A stretch of DNA of 64,000 nucleotides from assembly GCF_041103235.1 (NCBI RefSeq), contig NZ_JBGCUN010000001.1, positions 1,426,001 through 1,490,000 of the forward strand, in the 5' to 3' direction. A model generated the notes under the pieces. It searched no databases, was not told the origin of the DNA, and saw nothing but the letters and a program-made list of their open reading frames with translations. Below are positions 8,963 to 18,033 of the stretch, one piece after another. Made by a program: the position numbers and the translations under genes. Origin of the DNA: Yoonia sp. R2331 (lineage in GTDB: Bacteria; Pseudomonadota; Alphaproteobacteria; Rhodobacterales; Rhodobacteraceae). Within the stretch, counting starts at the first letter, position 1. The number at the start of each line of letters is the position of its first letter.

Positions 8963-9724
8963 CTAGTCACATGCGTCACCGGCCAGTTGCTGCAATACCG
9001 CGCCGGTGTCGTCGTCGGCGGGAAAGAACAATTCGATCCGCAAGTCCGAAAGGGTTTCATCTGCCGCGGTGCTGAACTGCGCGATTGTGCCGAACAGGCT
9101 CAGGCGCTGATCGCCCATGCGAAAAATCGTCGGGATCGTCGGGCCAGATATGGTGATCCCAGGGTCCGCGTCTTGGGCAAGCCTATCTGCCGCCGCATCC
9201 AATACTGCGATTCCACCAGCGGCAGCACTTTCAGCGCGCAATCGCACGGCGCTGTGATAGGCCACTTCCGGCCAGTTCTCGACCACTCGCGGCATCAACG
9301 GGCTGGTCGTCAACTCCAGCAGGCTGCCGCCTTCGGTCAGGTCGAAAGGGGCAAAGAGCAGCCGCGCGGGCGCATTCATCATTTGCACATTCCAGAGCTG
9401 ATCCAGCGCAAGCGCAGGGTAGGGGGCGTGCCGGTCCAGCATCCATCGCACAGCTTGGGTGACCGGTGCCATTTCCGCGGCATCCAGCGGAGTGGCGGCA
9501 TAGCGGGGCGCAAATCCTGCGGCCGTCAGCAAACGGTTCTGTGCATCAAGGGGCAGTTGCAGCACCTCGCCCAAGCGCTGAATCATACCAACGCTGGGCC
9601 GGGACCGACCGGTTTCCAGAAACGACAAGTGCCGGGCAGAGACGTCTGCCGCCATCGCGAGGTCAAGTTGGCTGTAGCGGCGGGTCTTGCGCCAATCGCG
9701 CAGAAGGGCGGAAAAAGTGTTCAT
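8963..9724 (-). CDS. XRE family regulator with MmyB-like ligand-binding domain
   Basis: DNA-binding protein with an N-terminal XRE helix-turn-helix (about residues 5-62; YSQLDLAMAADVSARHLSFL) and a C-terminal PAS-like domain of the MmyB/MLTR type that is thought to bind small ligands such as fatty acids. 253 residues, slightly shorter than many members. It is divergent from a small membrane protein gene, with a 107-base gap that contains the palindrome TTACC-TGCAA-GGTAA. These regulators often control the neighbouring divergent gene. The ligand and sign of regulation are unknown. Confidence 0.85.
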   Translation of the reverse strand: MNTFSALLRDWRKTRRYSQLDLAMAADVSARHLSFLETGRSRPSVGMIQRLGEVLQLPLDAQNRLLTAAGFAPRYAATPLDAAEMAPVTQAVRWMLDRHAPYPALALDQLWNVQMMNAPARLLFAPFDLTEGGSLLELTTSPLMPRVVENWPEVAYHSAVRLRAESAAAGGIAVLDAAADRLAQDADPGITISGPTIPTIFRMGDQRLSLFGTIAQFSTAADETLSDLRIELFFPADDDTGAVLQQLAGDACD

Positions 9725-9758
9725 CCGCGCAGAATAACAGCCCGACGCGGGATTGCAC

Positions 9759-9773
9759 TTACCTGCAAGGTAA
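9759..9773. promoter_or_regulatory. Operator-like palindrome between divergent genes
   Basis: TTACC-TGCAA-GGTAA, a perfect inverted repeat with 5-base arms and a 5-base spacer. It is centred 42 bases from the regulator's start and 66 bases from the start of the divergent membrane protein gene, where a shared operator would be expected. Confidence 0.55.
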
Positions 9774-9831
9774 TTGTTTTGATGATCCGGCCCATGTCAT
9801 GCCTGTCGCGATACATCACAGGAGAAAGAAG

Positions 9832-10260
9832 ATGACGGGACTTCAAATCGGAATGCGGCGCAATGGATTGATTGTGGCCGTGATAGGGGTGCTTTTCGGG
9901 TTGTCCGTACTGGCACCGTTGCATGCCGTGGCACACATATTCCTGCAACTGGCATATTGGCCGATGGCAAGTGTCCCGGCAGGGCAGGTGGTGCCGGTCG
10001 GGGTTCTGCTTGCAATCTCTGGTGGCTTGACGGTGGGTATCGGCATGTCGATTTGGGCCGTTGGCACCTATGTCGCAGGCGAGGCACCCGTGGCCGCCGC
10101 CAAAGTGGTCAAGATCACCGCCTGGAGCTGGTTTGCCGTCGACAGCACCTGTTCCATTTTGGCCGGTGCTCCGTTCAACGCAGTGCTGAACCTCTCATTC
10201 CTGGCGCTGATGCTGGCATCGGTGCGCAATGCCGGGTCAGCCGTGGCCAACCCGGCCTGA
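9832..10260 (+). CDS. Small four-helix membrane protein, function unknown
   Basis: 142-residue integral membrane protein with about four predicted hydrophobic segments (roughly residues 10-30, 50-72, 85-105 and 112-135). I chose ATG 9832 because AGGAGAAAGAAG lies just upstream; the open frame extends much further 5' but antisense to the regulator gene. No enzyme motif is visible. It is divergent from the MmyB-like regulator and its stop is only 4 bases from the end of the convergent methyltransferase gene. It is probably a target of the neighbouring regulator; I do not recognise a named family. Confidence 0.72.
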   Translation: MTGLQIGMRRNGLIVAVIGVLFGLSVLAPLHAVAHIFLQLAYWPMASVPAGQVVPVGVLLAISGGLTVGIGMSIWAVGTYVAGEAPVAAAKVVKITAWSWFAVDSTCSILAGAPFNAVLNLSFLALMLASVRNAGSAVANPA

Positions 10261-10264
10261 AGTC

Positions 10265-11332
10265 TTAGGCGCGGCGGCGGCGTCCGGTGCGGGCGCGGCC
10301 TTCGCCCTCTTTCACGGGCGCGCGATTGAACTTAATCCATTCGCCCCCCGACGGGTCATTGTCGGTCAGGAAGTTGGCGGCGCGAATGGCTTCCATTTCC
10401 TTACCGGCGCGCGGCTTGGTAGAGCCCATGCCGAACATCTGCACAAACGCCTCATCATCCATCCCTTCGGGCAAGATGATGCCAGCGGCTTCCACTTCGG
10501 CCTTTTTCTCGGCCAGTTTCTTGGGGCCGACGGGCAGGGCGACGGGGTTCATGATTGCAGACGTCATGCCCGCGGTCATGGCCATCGGCAGGAAAGCGTT
10601 ATTGATGCCGTGGCGGTTGGGCAGCCCGAACGAGATATTCGATGCGCCACAGGTCGTGTTCACGCCCAGCTCTTCGCGCAAGCGACGCACAAGCGTGAAG
10701 ACCTGCAGACCAGCAGTGCCCATCGCACCAATCGGCATGACCAGTGGGTCAACGACGATGTCATGGGCGGGGATGCCAAAGTCAGCCGCCCGTTCCACGA
10801 TCTTTTTGGCGACAGCAAAGCGCACGTCAGGGTCTTCAGAGATACCCGTGTCGTCGTTCGAAATCGCGACAACGGGCACATTGTACTTCTTGACCAGTGG
10901 CAGGACCAGTTCCAGCCGCTCTTCTTCGCCGGTGACAGAGTTTAGGAGCGGGCGGCCCTCGGCAGCTTCAAGTCCGTTTTCCAGCGCGCCAGGCACGGAA
11001 CTGTCAATGCAAAGCGGTGTGTCAACAATGGCCTGCACACGCTTAACCATTTCCATCATCAAGGGTGGCTCGACAAAGTTGTTGTCGGCATAGCGCGGGT
11101 CTTCGGCCATCTTGTTTGAAAATACAGCGCCAGAGTTGATGTCGAGCACCGTGGCACCCGCGGCAGTCTGTGCCAATGCATCCGCTTCAACCCGGCTGAA
11201 ATCGCCGCGCTCAAGCTCTTCGGCCAAGATTTTGCGGCCCGTGGGATTGATCCGCTCGCCAATCACGCAGAATGGCTGATCAAAGCCGATGATGGCGGTT
11301 TTTGTTTTGGATTCGACAATCGTGCGGGTCAT
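10265..11332 (-). CDS. Methyltetrahydrofolate:cobalamin methyltransferase (pterin-binding part of split methionine synthase)
   Basis: Pterin-binding methyltransferase of the MetH folate-domain/AcsE type, which moves the methyl group of 5-methyl-THF to a corrinoid protein. 355 residues from ATG 11332 (MTRTIVESK). The TIM-barrel motifs INPTGRK, DINSG, CIDSS and NDDTG are visible. The start shares ATGA with the stop of the metF-like gene (11329-11332), so the two are translationally coupled and likely supply and use the same methyl donor. Genetics in the roseobacter Phaeobacter showed methionine synthase split into three proteins of this kind; the corrinoid and homocysteine parts lie at 35502-36203 and 37432-38454. 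The C-terminus ends in an Arg-rich tail (GRARTGRRRRA). Confidence 0.87.
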   Translation of the reverse strand: MTRTIVESKTKTAIIGFDQPFCVIGERINPTGRKILAEELERGDFSRVEADALAQTAAGATVLDINSGAVFSNKMAEDPRYADNNFVEPPLMMEMVKRVQAIVDTPLCIDSSVPGALENGLEAAEGRPLLNSVTGEEERLELVLPLVKKYNVPVVAISNDDTGISEDPDVRFAVAKKIVERAADFGIPAHDIVVDPLVMPIGAMGTAGLQVFTLVRRLREELGVNTTCGASNISFGLPNRHGINNAFLPMAMTAGMTSAIMNPVALPVGPKKLAEKKAEVEAAGIILPEGMDDEAFVQMFGMGSTKPRAGKEMEAIRAANFLTDNDPSGGEWIKFNRAPVKEGEGRARTGRRRRA

Positions 11333-12273
11333 GCGGGTTCCTTGTTGGGGTTGGCAGGCGTGGTGTTTTCGCCGCCTTGGGCAATGGCCCACTTTGCATT
11401 GGTCTTGATGCCGCCCAGCGGGAAGAAGTGGACGTTGGTGATGTTGAAATCTGGGTTTACTGCCTTGTGTGCGGCCAACTCCGTGACGACTTCTGTCGGC
11501 TCATAGGGCAGCAGCAGCTTGGTGACGTCCATCGCGCGCTTTTGCAGCACCTTGAGTGAAGGACCGACGCCGCAGGCAATCGCGAATTTGATCAGTGTTT
11601 GTAACTTGGCAGGGCCCGCGATGCCGATGTGAATGGGCAGCATGATGCCGTTGGCCTTTAGCTCGTCGGCCCATTTGATGATCGGTTGCGCGTTGAAGGC
11701 AAATTGCGTGGCCAGTGCCATCTCGGCGTCAGACGTGTCGTTGAACGCCTGTTTCCAGCGCAACGCATCATTGACGTTGGTCAATGAGCCGTCAGGGTCG
11801 ATGTCCTTGTTGCCCTCGGGGTGGCCAGCGACGTGTAGGTTTGTGAACCCCGCCTCGCCAAAAAGCCCGGTTTCCAAAAGCTGCATAGAGCTGTGAAAAT
11901 CGCCATGCGGGTTTGTCACGCCCCCTGCCAGCAGCAGCGCCTGTTTGACGTCCGCCTCGCCCTGATAGCGGGCGATCCAGTCGGCCAGTGTCGCCTTGTC
12001 CTTAATGATGCGCGCAGGGAAATGCGGCATGACCGGGTAGCCGTCGGCGTTCAGGCGTTTTGCCGTCGCCACCATGTCATCAATCGGTGTGCCCTCGATA
12101 TGGGCGATATAGACACGCGTACCTTTCGGCAGAAGTGACTGGAAATCCACGATCTTTTCGGCAGTGCGAGGCATCACCTCGATCGAGTAGTCTTTCAGGA
12201 AATCAACGACCTGCGGGTTCACATCGACCGAAGGGGCGGCGTCTTTTTTCTTGAGGAACGGCATAAGTGACAC
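11329..12273 (-). CDS. metF: Methylenetetrahydrofolate reductase, MetF family
   Basis: Flavin-dependent reductase family that converts 5,10-methylene-THF to 5-methyl-THF, the methyl donor for methionine. About 314 residues, mostly one TIM-barrel domain (NITNVHFFPLGG near the C-terminus). I prefer the GTG start at 12273 (reading MSLMPFLKKK): AAGGAG stands six bases before it, and it avoids overlap with the upstream gene; ATG 12264 is the next choice. It sits between the small 'virulence factor' gene and the methyl-THF methyltransferase, overlapping the latter by ATGA. The family is divergent from enterobacterial MetF, so the electron donor is uncertain. Confidence 0.83.
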   Translation of the reverse strand: MSLMPFLKKKDAAPSVDVNPQVVDFLKDYSIEVMPRTAEKIVDFQSLLPKGTRVYIAHIEGTPIDDMVATAKRLNADGYPVMPHFPARIIKDKATLADWIARYQGEADVKQALLLAGGVTNPHGDFHSSMQLLETGLFGEAGFTNLHVAGHPEGNKDIDPDGSLTNVNDALRWKQAFNDTSDAEMALATQFAFNAQPIIKWADELKANGIMLPIHIGIAGPAKLQTLIKFAIACGVGPSLKVLQKRAMDVTKLLLPYEPTEVVTELAAHKAVNPDFNITNVHFFPLGGIKTNAKWAIAQGGENTTPANPNKEPA

Positions 12274-12310
12274 GACAGTCTCCTTCAGGCGCTGGGGGAA
12301 GGGCAGGGAT

Positions 12311-12607
12311 TCAGGCCCAGCCATTGTTGGCAATCAGTTGTTTGATCCGGTCCAGATCGTATTCAGCATCAATGCGAGCGACCTCGGCGGCAGCCACATC
12401 GGCGTCACCCCCGTCAACCGCATATGGGTCTGCCTTGCGGAACCCTTCAAGGTAAGCGTCGGATTCAGCGGCTCCCGACTTCATCGCGGCCCGGTCAATC
12501 GCCTGTTCAAACCGCTCTGGTAGGGGCAGTTTGGTGCCGCGCCGACCTTTGCCGACGATCACCTGCGCGGGCATATCGCGCCAGTAAACTATTGTGACAT
12601 CTGCCAT
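12311..12607 (-). CDS. Small 'virulence factor' domain protein, first gene of methyl-folate operon
   Basis: 98-residue soluble protein matching the small conserved family labelled 'virulence factor' in databases; the label is historical and tells nothing about role. The start has a strong GGAGG eight bases upstream (TCGGAGGATTCGATG on the minus strand). The protein begins with a short beta-rich stretch (ADVTIVYWRDMPAQVIVGKG) followed by helices. It is followed after 37 bases by the metF-like gene and then the methyl-THF methyltransferase, so I infer an accessory role in one-carbon or cobalamin chemistry. No catalytic motif is visible. Confidence 0.75.
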   Translation of the reverse strand: MADVTIVYWRDMPAQVIVGKGRRGTKLPLPERFEQAIDRAAMKSGAAESDAYLEGFRKADPYAVDGGDADVAAAEVARIDAEYDLDRIKQLIANNGWA

Positions 12608-12858
12608 CGAATCCTCCGACCCCTTGGTTTGCCCCGGTGTAACACCGCGCCCGGCGCCTAAATGCCGATTTTCGACATGCCAGAACCCTTGGGCGACGAT
12701 GTTGTTATGCCGCGTGCGGTGCGGGGCCGCCAGTGTCCCTTGGCACCATTCGTTTCATAGAGAAATTGAGCTTCATTCATCGCCCGCCGCTCTGGGCGCT
12801 TGCGCGGTGGCGGCCAAGCGCCTACGTTAAAGGTAACTCGAAAATGGAGGGCGTGAAG

Positions 12859-13971
12859 ATGGCGCCCAAGCGTCCCTTTGGTGCGGGCGCGTTCCCCAAA
12901 GCGGTCGATACCCCCGCGCCACAGCCTCCGGATCCGGCCACGCTTTATGCGGCGCTTGATCTGGGGACAAACAGTTGTCGAATGCTGATTGCCCAGCCGA
13001 AGGGCAGTCAGTTTCACGTGCTGGATTCATTCTCAAAATCAGTGCAGCTTGGTCAAGGGTTGGAAAGCACCGGCAAGTTGTCGCGTGCCTCGATGAACCG
13101 GACGATTTCGGCGATGCGGATTTGTCGCCAAAAGCTGGATCGCCATGGGGTCACCCGGATGCGGCTGGTCGCAACAGAGGCGTGTCGCAGGGCTAAGAAC
13201 GGCGATGCTTTTGTTGCGCAGGTCCGGCGCGAGACCGGCATGAAGCTGGAGATCATCAAGCCAGAGGAAGAGGCGCGGCTGGCAGTGATCTCTTGTGCGC
13301 CGCTGGTCAGCACCAAGACAGAGCAGTTGCTGGTGGTGGATATCGGCGGTGGATCAACAGAGCTAGTCTGGATTGATCTGGCCCATGTGCCTGCGCGCGA
13401 ACGGCCTCGTGCCATCATGCGGTTGCATGCCGGGTTCAGGTCTGATCCGGGTCCGTTTGCTGCGGCCAAGGTGGTCGACTGGATTTCGGTGCCGTTAGGC
13501 GTGGCAACGCTGCGCGATCAGTTTTCAGACGTCGAGGATGACGCAGCCCGCTTTGCGCTGATGTCGTGGTTCTTTGAGGAAAACCTGAGTGAATTTGCGC
13601 CGTCCACCGAACAGCAGGGGCGCGACGGGTTTCAGATTGTCGGCACCAGTGGCACAGTGACCACCGTTGCTGCCAGCCATCTGGGCCTAAAGCGTTATGA
13701 CCGAACCAAGGTGGATGGGTTGCGCATGACCTCCGACCAGATTGATACGGTGATCCGCAACTATCTGACGCTCGGTCCACAAGGACGGCGGAGCGATCCA
13801 CGGATTGGCAAGGATCGGCAAGCGCTGATCATGTCGGGGGCGGCCATTTTGCAGGCGCTGATGCGGCTTTGGCCCACGGATCGGCTGTCTGTCGCGGATC
13901 GCGGGCTGCGAGAGGGGTTGCTTTATGCACAAATGTCGGCAGATGGGGTGCTGGAAGACGCACCCTACTAA
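12859..13971 (+). CDS. Ppx/GppA family phosphatase
   Basis: Exopolyphosphatase/guanosine pentaphosphate phosphatase family protein of the actin-like ATPase fold. 370 residues from ATG 12859, chosen because GGAGG at 12846-12850 is eight bases upstream; ATG 12844 and further upstream starts lack such a site. Phosphate-binding motifs [13 protein letters not shown] and [13 protein letters not shown] are present. It lacks the C-terminal HD-like extension of long E. coli Ppx. The next gene is rlmE 68 bases on, a pairing common in alphaproteobacteria. Whether polyphosphate or pppGpp is the main substrate cannot be told from sequence. Confidence 0.88.
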   Translation: MAPKRPFGAGAFPKAVDTPAPQPPDPATLYAALDLGTNSCRMLIAQPKGSQFHVLDSFSKSVQLGQGLESTGKLSRASMNRTISAMRICRQKLDRHGVTRMRLVATEACRRAKNGDAFVAQVRRETGMKLEIIKPEEEARLAVISCAPLVSTKTEQLLVVDIGGGSTELVWIDLAHVPARERPRAIMRLHAGFRSDPGPFAAAKVVDWISVPLGVATLRDQFSDVEDDAARFALMSWFFEENLSEFAPSTEQQGRDGFQIVGTSGTVTTVAASHLGLKRYDRTKVDGLRMTSDQIDTVIRNYLTLGPQGRRSDPRIGKDRQALIMSGAAILQALMRLWPTDRLSVADRGLREGLLYAQMSADGVLEDAPY

Positions 13972-14039
13972 CCAGATGCCCTTATGTGCGCATGGGTGGC
14001 CGGTGCCGCGTGTGCATATTTTTATTCAAAAGAAAGACC

Positions 14040-14750
14040 ATGAAAAAGTCAGGTAAGAACACTTCGGGACGCGGCCAGCGGGATTTGACGGTCAAGGTCA
14101 AATCCGCGCGCGGGCGCACGACATCCTCGACCCGGTGGTTGCAGCGGCAGTTGAACGACCCTTACGTCAAGCGCGCCAAGGCTGAAGGGTACCGTGGGCG
14201 CGCTGCGTTCAAGATTTTGGAGCTGGACGAGAAGTACCGGTTTCTGGTCCCCGGCGCGCGGGTAGTCGATCTGGGCTGTGCGCCCGGTGGCTGGTGTCAG
14301 GTCGCTGTCCGGCGGGTGAACGCGCTGGGAGAGCGACAGGGCAAGGCCGTGGGCCGGGTGCTGGGGGTCGACCTGCAAGAGGTTGAACCAATTGCAGGGG
14401 CGGAAGTGCATCAGTTGGACTTTATGGAAGACGACGCCGACAAGCAGGTGATGGCTTGGCTGGATGGTCCGGCGGATGTTGTGATGTCTGACATGGCGGC
14501 CAGTGCGTCAGGCCACAAACAGACAGACCATTTGCGGATCATCGCGCTGTGTGAGGCGGCGGCCTACTTCGCCTTTGATGTGCTGGAAGAGGGCGGTACC
14601 TTTGTCGCCAAGGTGCTCGCGGGCGGGGCCGAGGGCGAGTTGCAAAAGCTGCTCAAGACCCGTTTCACCTCTGTCGCCAATGTCAAACCTCCATCATCGC
14701 GGTCCGACAGTTCGGAAAAGTTTGTCGTGGCGCGTGGTTTCAAAGGCTAG
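14040..14750 (+). CDS. rlmE: 23S rRNA (uridine-2552-2'-O)-methyltransferase RlmE
   Basis: RrmJ/FtsJ-type enzyme that methylates the 2'-hydroxyl of U2552 in the 23S rRNA A-loop during late 50S assembly, using SAM. 236 residues. The SAM site is [15 protein letters not shown], and the K-D-K-E catalytic residues can be placed in [29 protein letters not shown] and [10 protein letters not shown]. The basic N-terminal 45 residues are longer than in E. coli RlmE and probably bind rRNA. The ribosome site is weak. Its TAG stop overlaps the convergent glpR stop within one CTAG (14747-14750). Confidence 0.93.
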   Translation: MKKSGKNTSGRGQRDLTVKVKSARGRTTSSTRWLQRQLNDPYVKRAKAEGYRGRAAFKILELDEKYRFLVPGARVVDLGCAPGGWCQVAVRRVNALGERQGKAVGRVLGVDLQEVEPIAGAEVHQLDFMEDDADKQVMAWLDGPADVVMSDMAASASGHKQTDHLRIIALCEAAAYFAFDVLEEGGTFVAKVLAGGAEGELQKLLKTRFTSVANVKPPSSRSDSSEKFVVARGFKG

Positions 14751-15505
14751 GCCAGTTGCACCTTGGTGCCAGCATCCAGCAACGCTTGCGCCAACCTTTC
14801 TGATGGCAGGCGGTCGGTGACAAAATGATCGACCTCTAACAGTGATCCAATCCGAACTGGCGCCTTGCGCGCAAACTTGCCCGCATCGGCCACGACAATG
14901 GATTGACGCGCCGCCGTAAGGATTTGCTGGCTGACGCGCACCTCTTCCGGATCAAAGTCTAGTAGATGCCCGTCCGCAGCAATGGCAGAGGCGCCAATGA
15001 TCGCGAAATCCACCTGAAACCGCGCAATTGCCAAGGCCGCCAGGTCACCGACCAACCCGCCGTCTGCGCGGCGTAACCGGCCACCGGCCACGATCACCTC
15101 GCAACTGGGCGCGTCGGCCAGGATATTGGCCACGTTGAGGTTATTGGTGACCACCATCAGATTCTGGTGGTGTCGCAGCGCGCGAGCTACGGCTTCGGTC
15201 GTGGTGCCGATATTGAGGAATAGTGACGCATTGTCGGGGATCAGTGCGGCTGTCGCACGCGCGATACGCAGTTTTGCGGTTCGGTTCACGCCACGCCGGT
15301 CATCATAGCCGATGTTGCGCACGCCCGACGGCAAAACGGCCCCGCCGTGCACACGTTCCAGAAAACCAGCGGCGCAAAGACTGCGCAGATCGCGGCGCAG
15401 GGTTTGAACGGCGACGCCAAGCTGTTCGGCCAACGTTGTGGCCTGCACCTTGCCTTGGCGGCGCGCGGTTGAGAGAATTGCAGAGTGTCGCTCGGTTGAG
15501 TTCAT
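14747..15505 (-). CDS. glpR: DeoR family repressor, GlpR-like
   Basis: DeoR-type repressor with an N-terminal winged helix-turn-helix (about residues 6-57; [20 protein letters not shown]) and a C-terminal sugar-phosphate sensor domain (DeoRC, about 75-235). 252 residues, normal. It is divergent from glpD and close to glpK, so glycerol-3-phosphate is the likely inducer. A 32-base inverted repeat overlaps its own start codon, which suggests autorepression. The stop is shared tail-to-tail with rlmE in CTAG. Regulator identity comes from family plus context. Confidence 0.88.
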   Translation of the reverse strand: MNSTERHSAILSTARRQGKVQATTLAEQLGVAVQTLRRDLRSLCAAGFLERVHGGAVLPSGVRNIGYDDRRGVNRTAKLRIARATAALIPDNASLFLNIGTTTEAVARALRHHQNLMVVTNNLNVANILADAPSCEVIVAGGRLRRADGGLVGDLAALAIARFQVDFAIIGASAIAADGHLLDFDPEEVRVSQQILTAARQSIVVADAGKFARKAPVRIGSLLEVDHFVTDRLPSERLAQALLDAGTKVQLA

Positions 15506-15535
15506 GTGTTCGCTTTAGGTCATAAGCGAATACAT
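15504..15535. promoter_or_regulatory. GlpR operator candidate: long inverted repeat over glpR start
   Basis: Arms ATGTGTTCGCTT (15504-15515) and AAGCGAATACAT (15524-15535) pair over 12 positions with one mismatch across an 8-base spacer. TTCG...CGAA half-sites are typical of GlpR/DeoR operators. The left arm includes the last two bases of the glpR start codon (15503-15505), so binding would block glpR transcription or its early elongation. Confidence 0.6.
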
Positions 15536-15572
15536 AGAAAGCTATTGCGCCGCTTAATCGCAAGAAATTGAT

Positions 15573-15594
15573 GTTCGTTGTGAGTAAAGCGAAC
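15573..15594. promoter_or_regulatory. Second GlpR operator candidate upstream of glpD
   Basis: GTTCG (15573-15577) and CGAAC (15590-15594) form an inverted repeat with a 12-base spacer; the right half AAAGCGAA (15586-15593) repeats the half-site of the first operator. It lies about 70 bases before glpD, well placed to repress it. Confidence 0.5.
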
Positions 15595-15664
15595 CGGTTG
15601 GCGATATACCCTTGCGGGCATGGTGCCCGATGCTACAGCACAGGCACAGCAACGAGGTTCGTAA

Positions 15665-17227
15665 ATGTCTACAGATTTTGACCTGTTTGTCATCGGCGGC
15701 GGCATCAATGGTGTCGGCGTGGCGCGTGATGCGCAAGGGCGGGGCCTGCGTGTCGCGCTTGCCGAAATGAATGACCTGGCCTCGGCGACCTCTTCTACCT
15801 CGACCAAGCTGTTCCACGGCGGGTTGCGCTATCTGGAGTTCTTTGAGTTCGGGCTTGTTCGCAAGGCGCTGATCGAGCGGGAAGTGCTGTTGTCGGCGAT
15901 GCCGCATATCTCATGGCCGATGCGTTTTGTCTTGCCGTACCACAAGGACATGCGGTTCGAAAATGAAACGCCAACCTCGCGGCTCTTGTCGCTGGTGATG
16001 CCTTGGATGAAAGGCCGCAGACCGGCCTGGCTGATCCGATTGGGGTTATTCATGTACGACAATCTTGGGGGGCGCAAAATTCTACCCGGCACGCGCACGG
16101 TCGACCTGACAAAAGACCCGCTTGGCCAGCCGCTGAAGCAGAAATTTGCGCAGGCCTACGAGTATTCTGACTGCTGGATCGAGGATTCGCGACTTGTTGT
16201 GCTTAACGCCCGCGATGCAGAGTTGCGCGGCGCGAAGATTATGGTGCGGACCAAGGTGACCGCGGCGCGGCGCGGCGCAGATCATTGGGTTGTGACGGTT
16301 GAGGGGCCTGACGGTGTGCAAAGCTTCACTGCGCGCGCCTTAGTCAACGCGGGCGGCCCGTGGGTTGAGAACATCGTGCGCAACACGGTGCGGTTGAACA
16401 CTTCTGAAGGGATCAGGCTGGTGCGCGGCAGCCATATCGTCACCAAGAAACTCTATGACCACGACAAGTGCTACTTTTTCCAAGGCGAAGATGGCCGGAT
16501 CATCTTTGCGATCCCTTACGAGACTGATTTTACCCTGATCGGCACCACAGATGCAGAACATGATGATCTGCACCGAACGCCAATCGCAACAGAGGCAGAG
16601 CAGGACTATCTGTGCGCCTTTGCCAGCCAGTATTTTGAAAAACCCGTGTCGCGTGATGATGTTGTCTGGACCTATTCCGGTGTCCGCCCGCTTTATGACG
16701 ACGGGGCCAAATCAGCGACGGCAGCGACGCGCGATTATGTGCTGTCGCTGGATGACACCGGCGCACCCTTGCTGAGTATTTTTGGTGGCAAGATCACGAC
16801 ATACCGCAAGCTGGCCGAAAACGTCATGGCCAAGCTGGCCCCACTCGTCGGCGGGACGGGCCCGTGGACGGCAGGTGTGGCCTTGCCCGGCGGCGATTTT
16901 CCCGTGGGCGATGTCGACAAGGAAATTGCCGCACTGCGCAGCGACTTTGCCTTTCTGGACGACCGATGGGCAAAGCGCTTGATCCGCGCCTATGGCACCG
17001 ATGCCCGTGTGATGCTGGGCGACTCGGAAACGGCAGCCGATCTGGGCCGCGACTTTGGTGCGACGCTGACCGAGGCTGAAGTGCGCTGGCTCATGACCCA
17101 TGAATATGCACGTGCTGCGGCGGATGTGGTTTGGCGGCGCAGCAAACTTGGCCTGCGGATGACGCAAAAACAGATCGCTGCTCTTGATCAATTCATGTCC
17201 AAGACTGCCCCCATGGCAGTCGCGTGA
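15665..17227 (+). CDS. glpD: Aerobic glycerol-3-phosphate dehydrogenase
   Basis: Membrane-associated FAD enzyme that oxidises sn-glycerol-3-phosphate to dihydroxyacetone phosphate and passes electrons to quinone. 520 residues. The FAD-binding motif VIGGGINGVGVARDA lies at residues 9-23, and FHGGLRYLE and the C-terminal DAO_C domain (about 390-510) match the family. It is divergent from glpR with two operator-like repeats in between, and is followed by a GYF/DUF805 membrane protein and glpK on the same strand. Glycerol uptake genes are not in the window. Confidence 0.95.
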   Translation: MSTDFDLFVIGGGINGVGVARDAQGRGLRVALAEMNDLASATSSTSTKLFHGGLRYLEFFEFGLVRKALIEREVLLSAMPHISWPMRFVLPYHKDMRFENETPTSRLLSLVMPWMKGRRPAWLIRLGLFMYDNLGGRKILPGTRTVDLTKDPLGQPLKQKFAQAYEYSDCWIEDSRLVVLNARDAELRGAKIMVRTKVTAARRGADHWVVTVEGPDGVQSFTARALVNAGGPWVENIVRNTVRLNTSEGIRLVRGSHIVTKKLYDHDKCYFFQGEDGRIIFAIPYETDFTLIGTTDAEHDDLHRTPIATEAEQDYLCAFASQYFEKPVSRDDVVWTYSGVRPLYDDGAKSATAATRDYVLSLDDTGAPLLSIFGGKITTYRKLAENVMAKLAPLVGGTGPWTAGVALPGGDFPVGDVDKEIAALRSDFAFLDDRWAKRLIRAYGTDARVMLGDSETAADLGRDFGATLTEAEVRWLMTHEYARAAADVVWRRSKLGLRMTQKQIAALDQFMSKTAPMAVA

Positions 17228-17314
17228 CAGATCAAACAGAGTTCTTCGCGGGGTGTTGCCCCCAGTGGGCGGCTTTGACAGCATGCCGGCAATGACAACC
17301 GCAGGACGGCAGCA

Positions 17315-18019
17315 ATGACGACAGAGCAATGGCACTATGTTGACGGCGGCGATAGTCGCGGACCTTTTTCGATGTCGCAAATCGAAGGGCTGATCCGAAG
17401 CGGTACAATCGCTGGCCACACGCTGGTATGGAACGAAAACCTGCCGGTTTGGGAACCCGCAGCGCGCCACTTTGACTTTCAAGACGGGCCACCGCCGATC
17501 GGCGCAGCCGCGTCAGGCGGGGTCGTCGGGCATGATGGTCTTTATGTTGGTGCACCCGCGCGCGGCTTTGCCGAGGCGCTGAAGGTGTGTTTCAGTAAAT
17601 ACGCGACCTTCTCGGGCCGCGCGAGCCGGTCAGAGTACTGGTATTTCGTCCTTTGGCAGTTTCTGATCGGATTTGTCACCGGTTTCGTTGACGGGTTCAT
17701 TCTTGGCGCGACTGGCGATTTTTCACCGCTCAATTCAATTGCGTCACTGGTCCTTTTGCTGCCGACGCTCGCCGTATCCTGGCGCAGGTTGCACGACGTA
17801 AATCGCAGCGGCTGGTGGATTGGTGGGTTCTATATTGTGCTTTTTGCTACAGTCGCGCTTGGGTTTTCCATGTATGCGGATGTGCCACTCGACGCTGAAC
17901 CGGCTGGGTCATTCCTGGCCCTTGCAGGCCTCTTTGGGATTGGCTTTCTCGTCTATACCATTGTCATTCTGGTGTTTTTCTGCACGCGTGGCACACCCGG
18001 ACCAAACCGTTTCGGATAA
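17315..18019 (+). CDS. GYF_2 and DUF805 domain membrane protein
   Basis: 234-residue protein combining an N-terminal GYF_2-type domain (about residues 5-52; [22 protein letters not shown]), which in other proteins binds proline-rich peptides, with a C-terminal DUF805 membrane domain of about four segments (from residue 95; [14 protein letters not shown] and [13 protein letters not shown] are DUF805 hallmarks). It stands between glpD (87 bases) and glpK (14 bases) on the same strand and is probably co-transcribed with glpK. No enzymatic motif is visible; an unrelated passenger or a membrane partner of glycerol metabolism are both possible. Confidence 0.82.
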   Translation: MTTEQWHYVDGGDSRGPFSMSQIEGLIRSGTIAGHTLVWNENLPVWEPAARHFDFQDGPPPIGAAASGGVVGHDGLYVGAPARGFAEALKVCFSKYATFSGRASRSEYWYFVLWQFLIGFVTGFVDGFILGATGDFSPLNSIASLVLLLPTLAVSWRRLHDVNRSGWWIGGFYIVLFATVALGFSMYADVPLDAEPAGSFLALAGLFGIGFLVYTIVILVFFCTRGTPGPNRFG

Positions 18020-18033
18020 AGGAACCCGACCTC

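Noticed and set aside
12608-12858. 251-base gap between the methyl-folate operon and ppx searched for a riboswitch
   Set aside because: I could not recognise a SAM or cobalamin riboswitch core; probably only divergent promoters.
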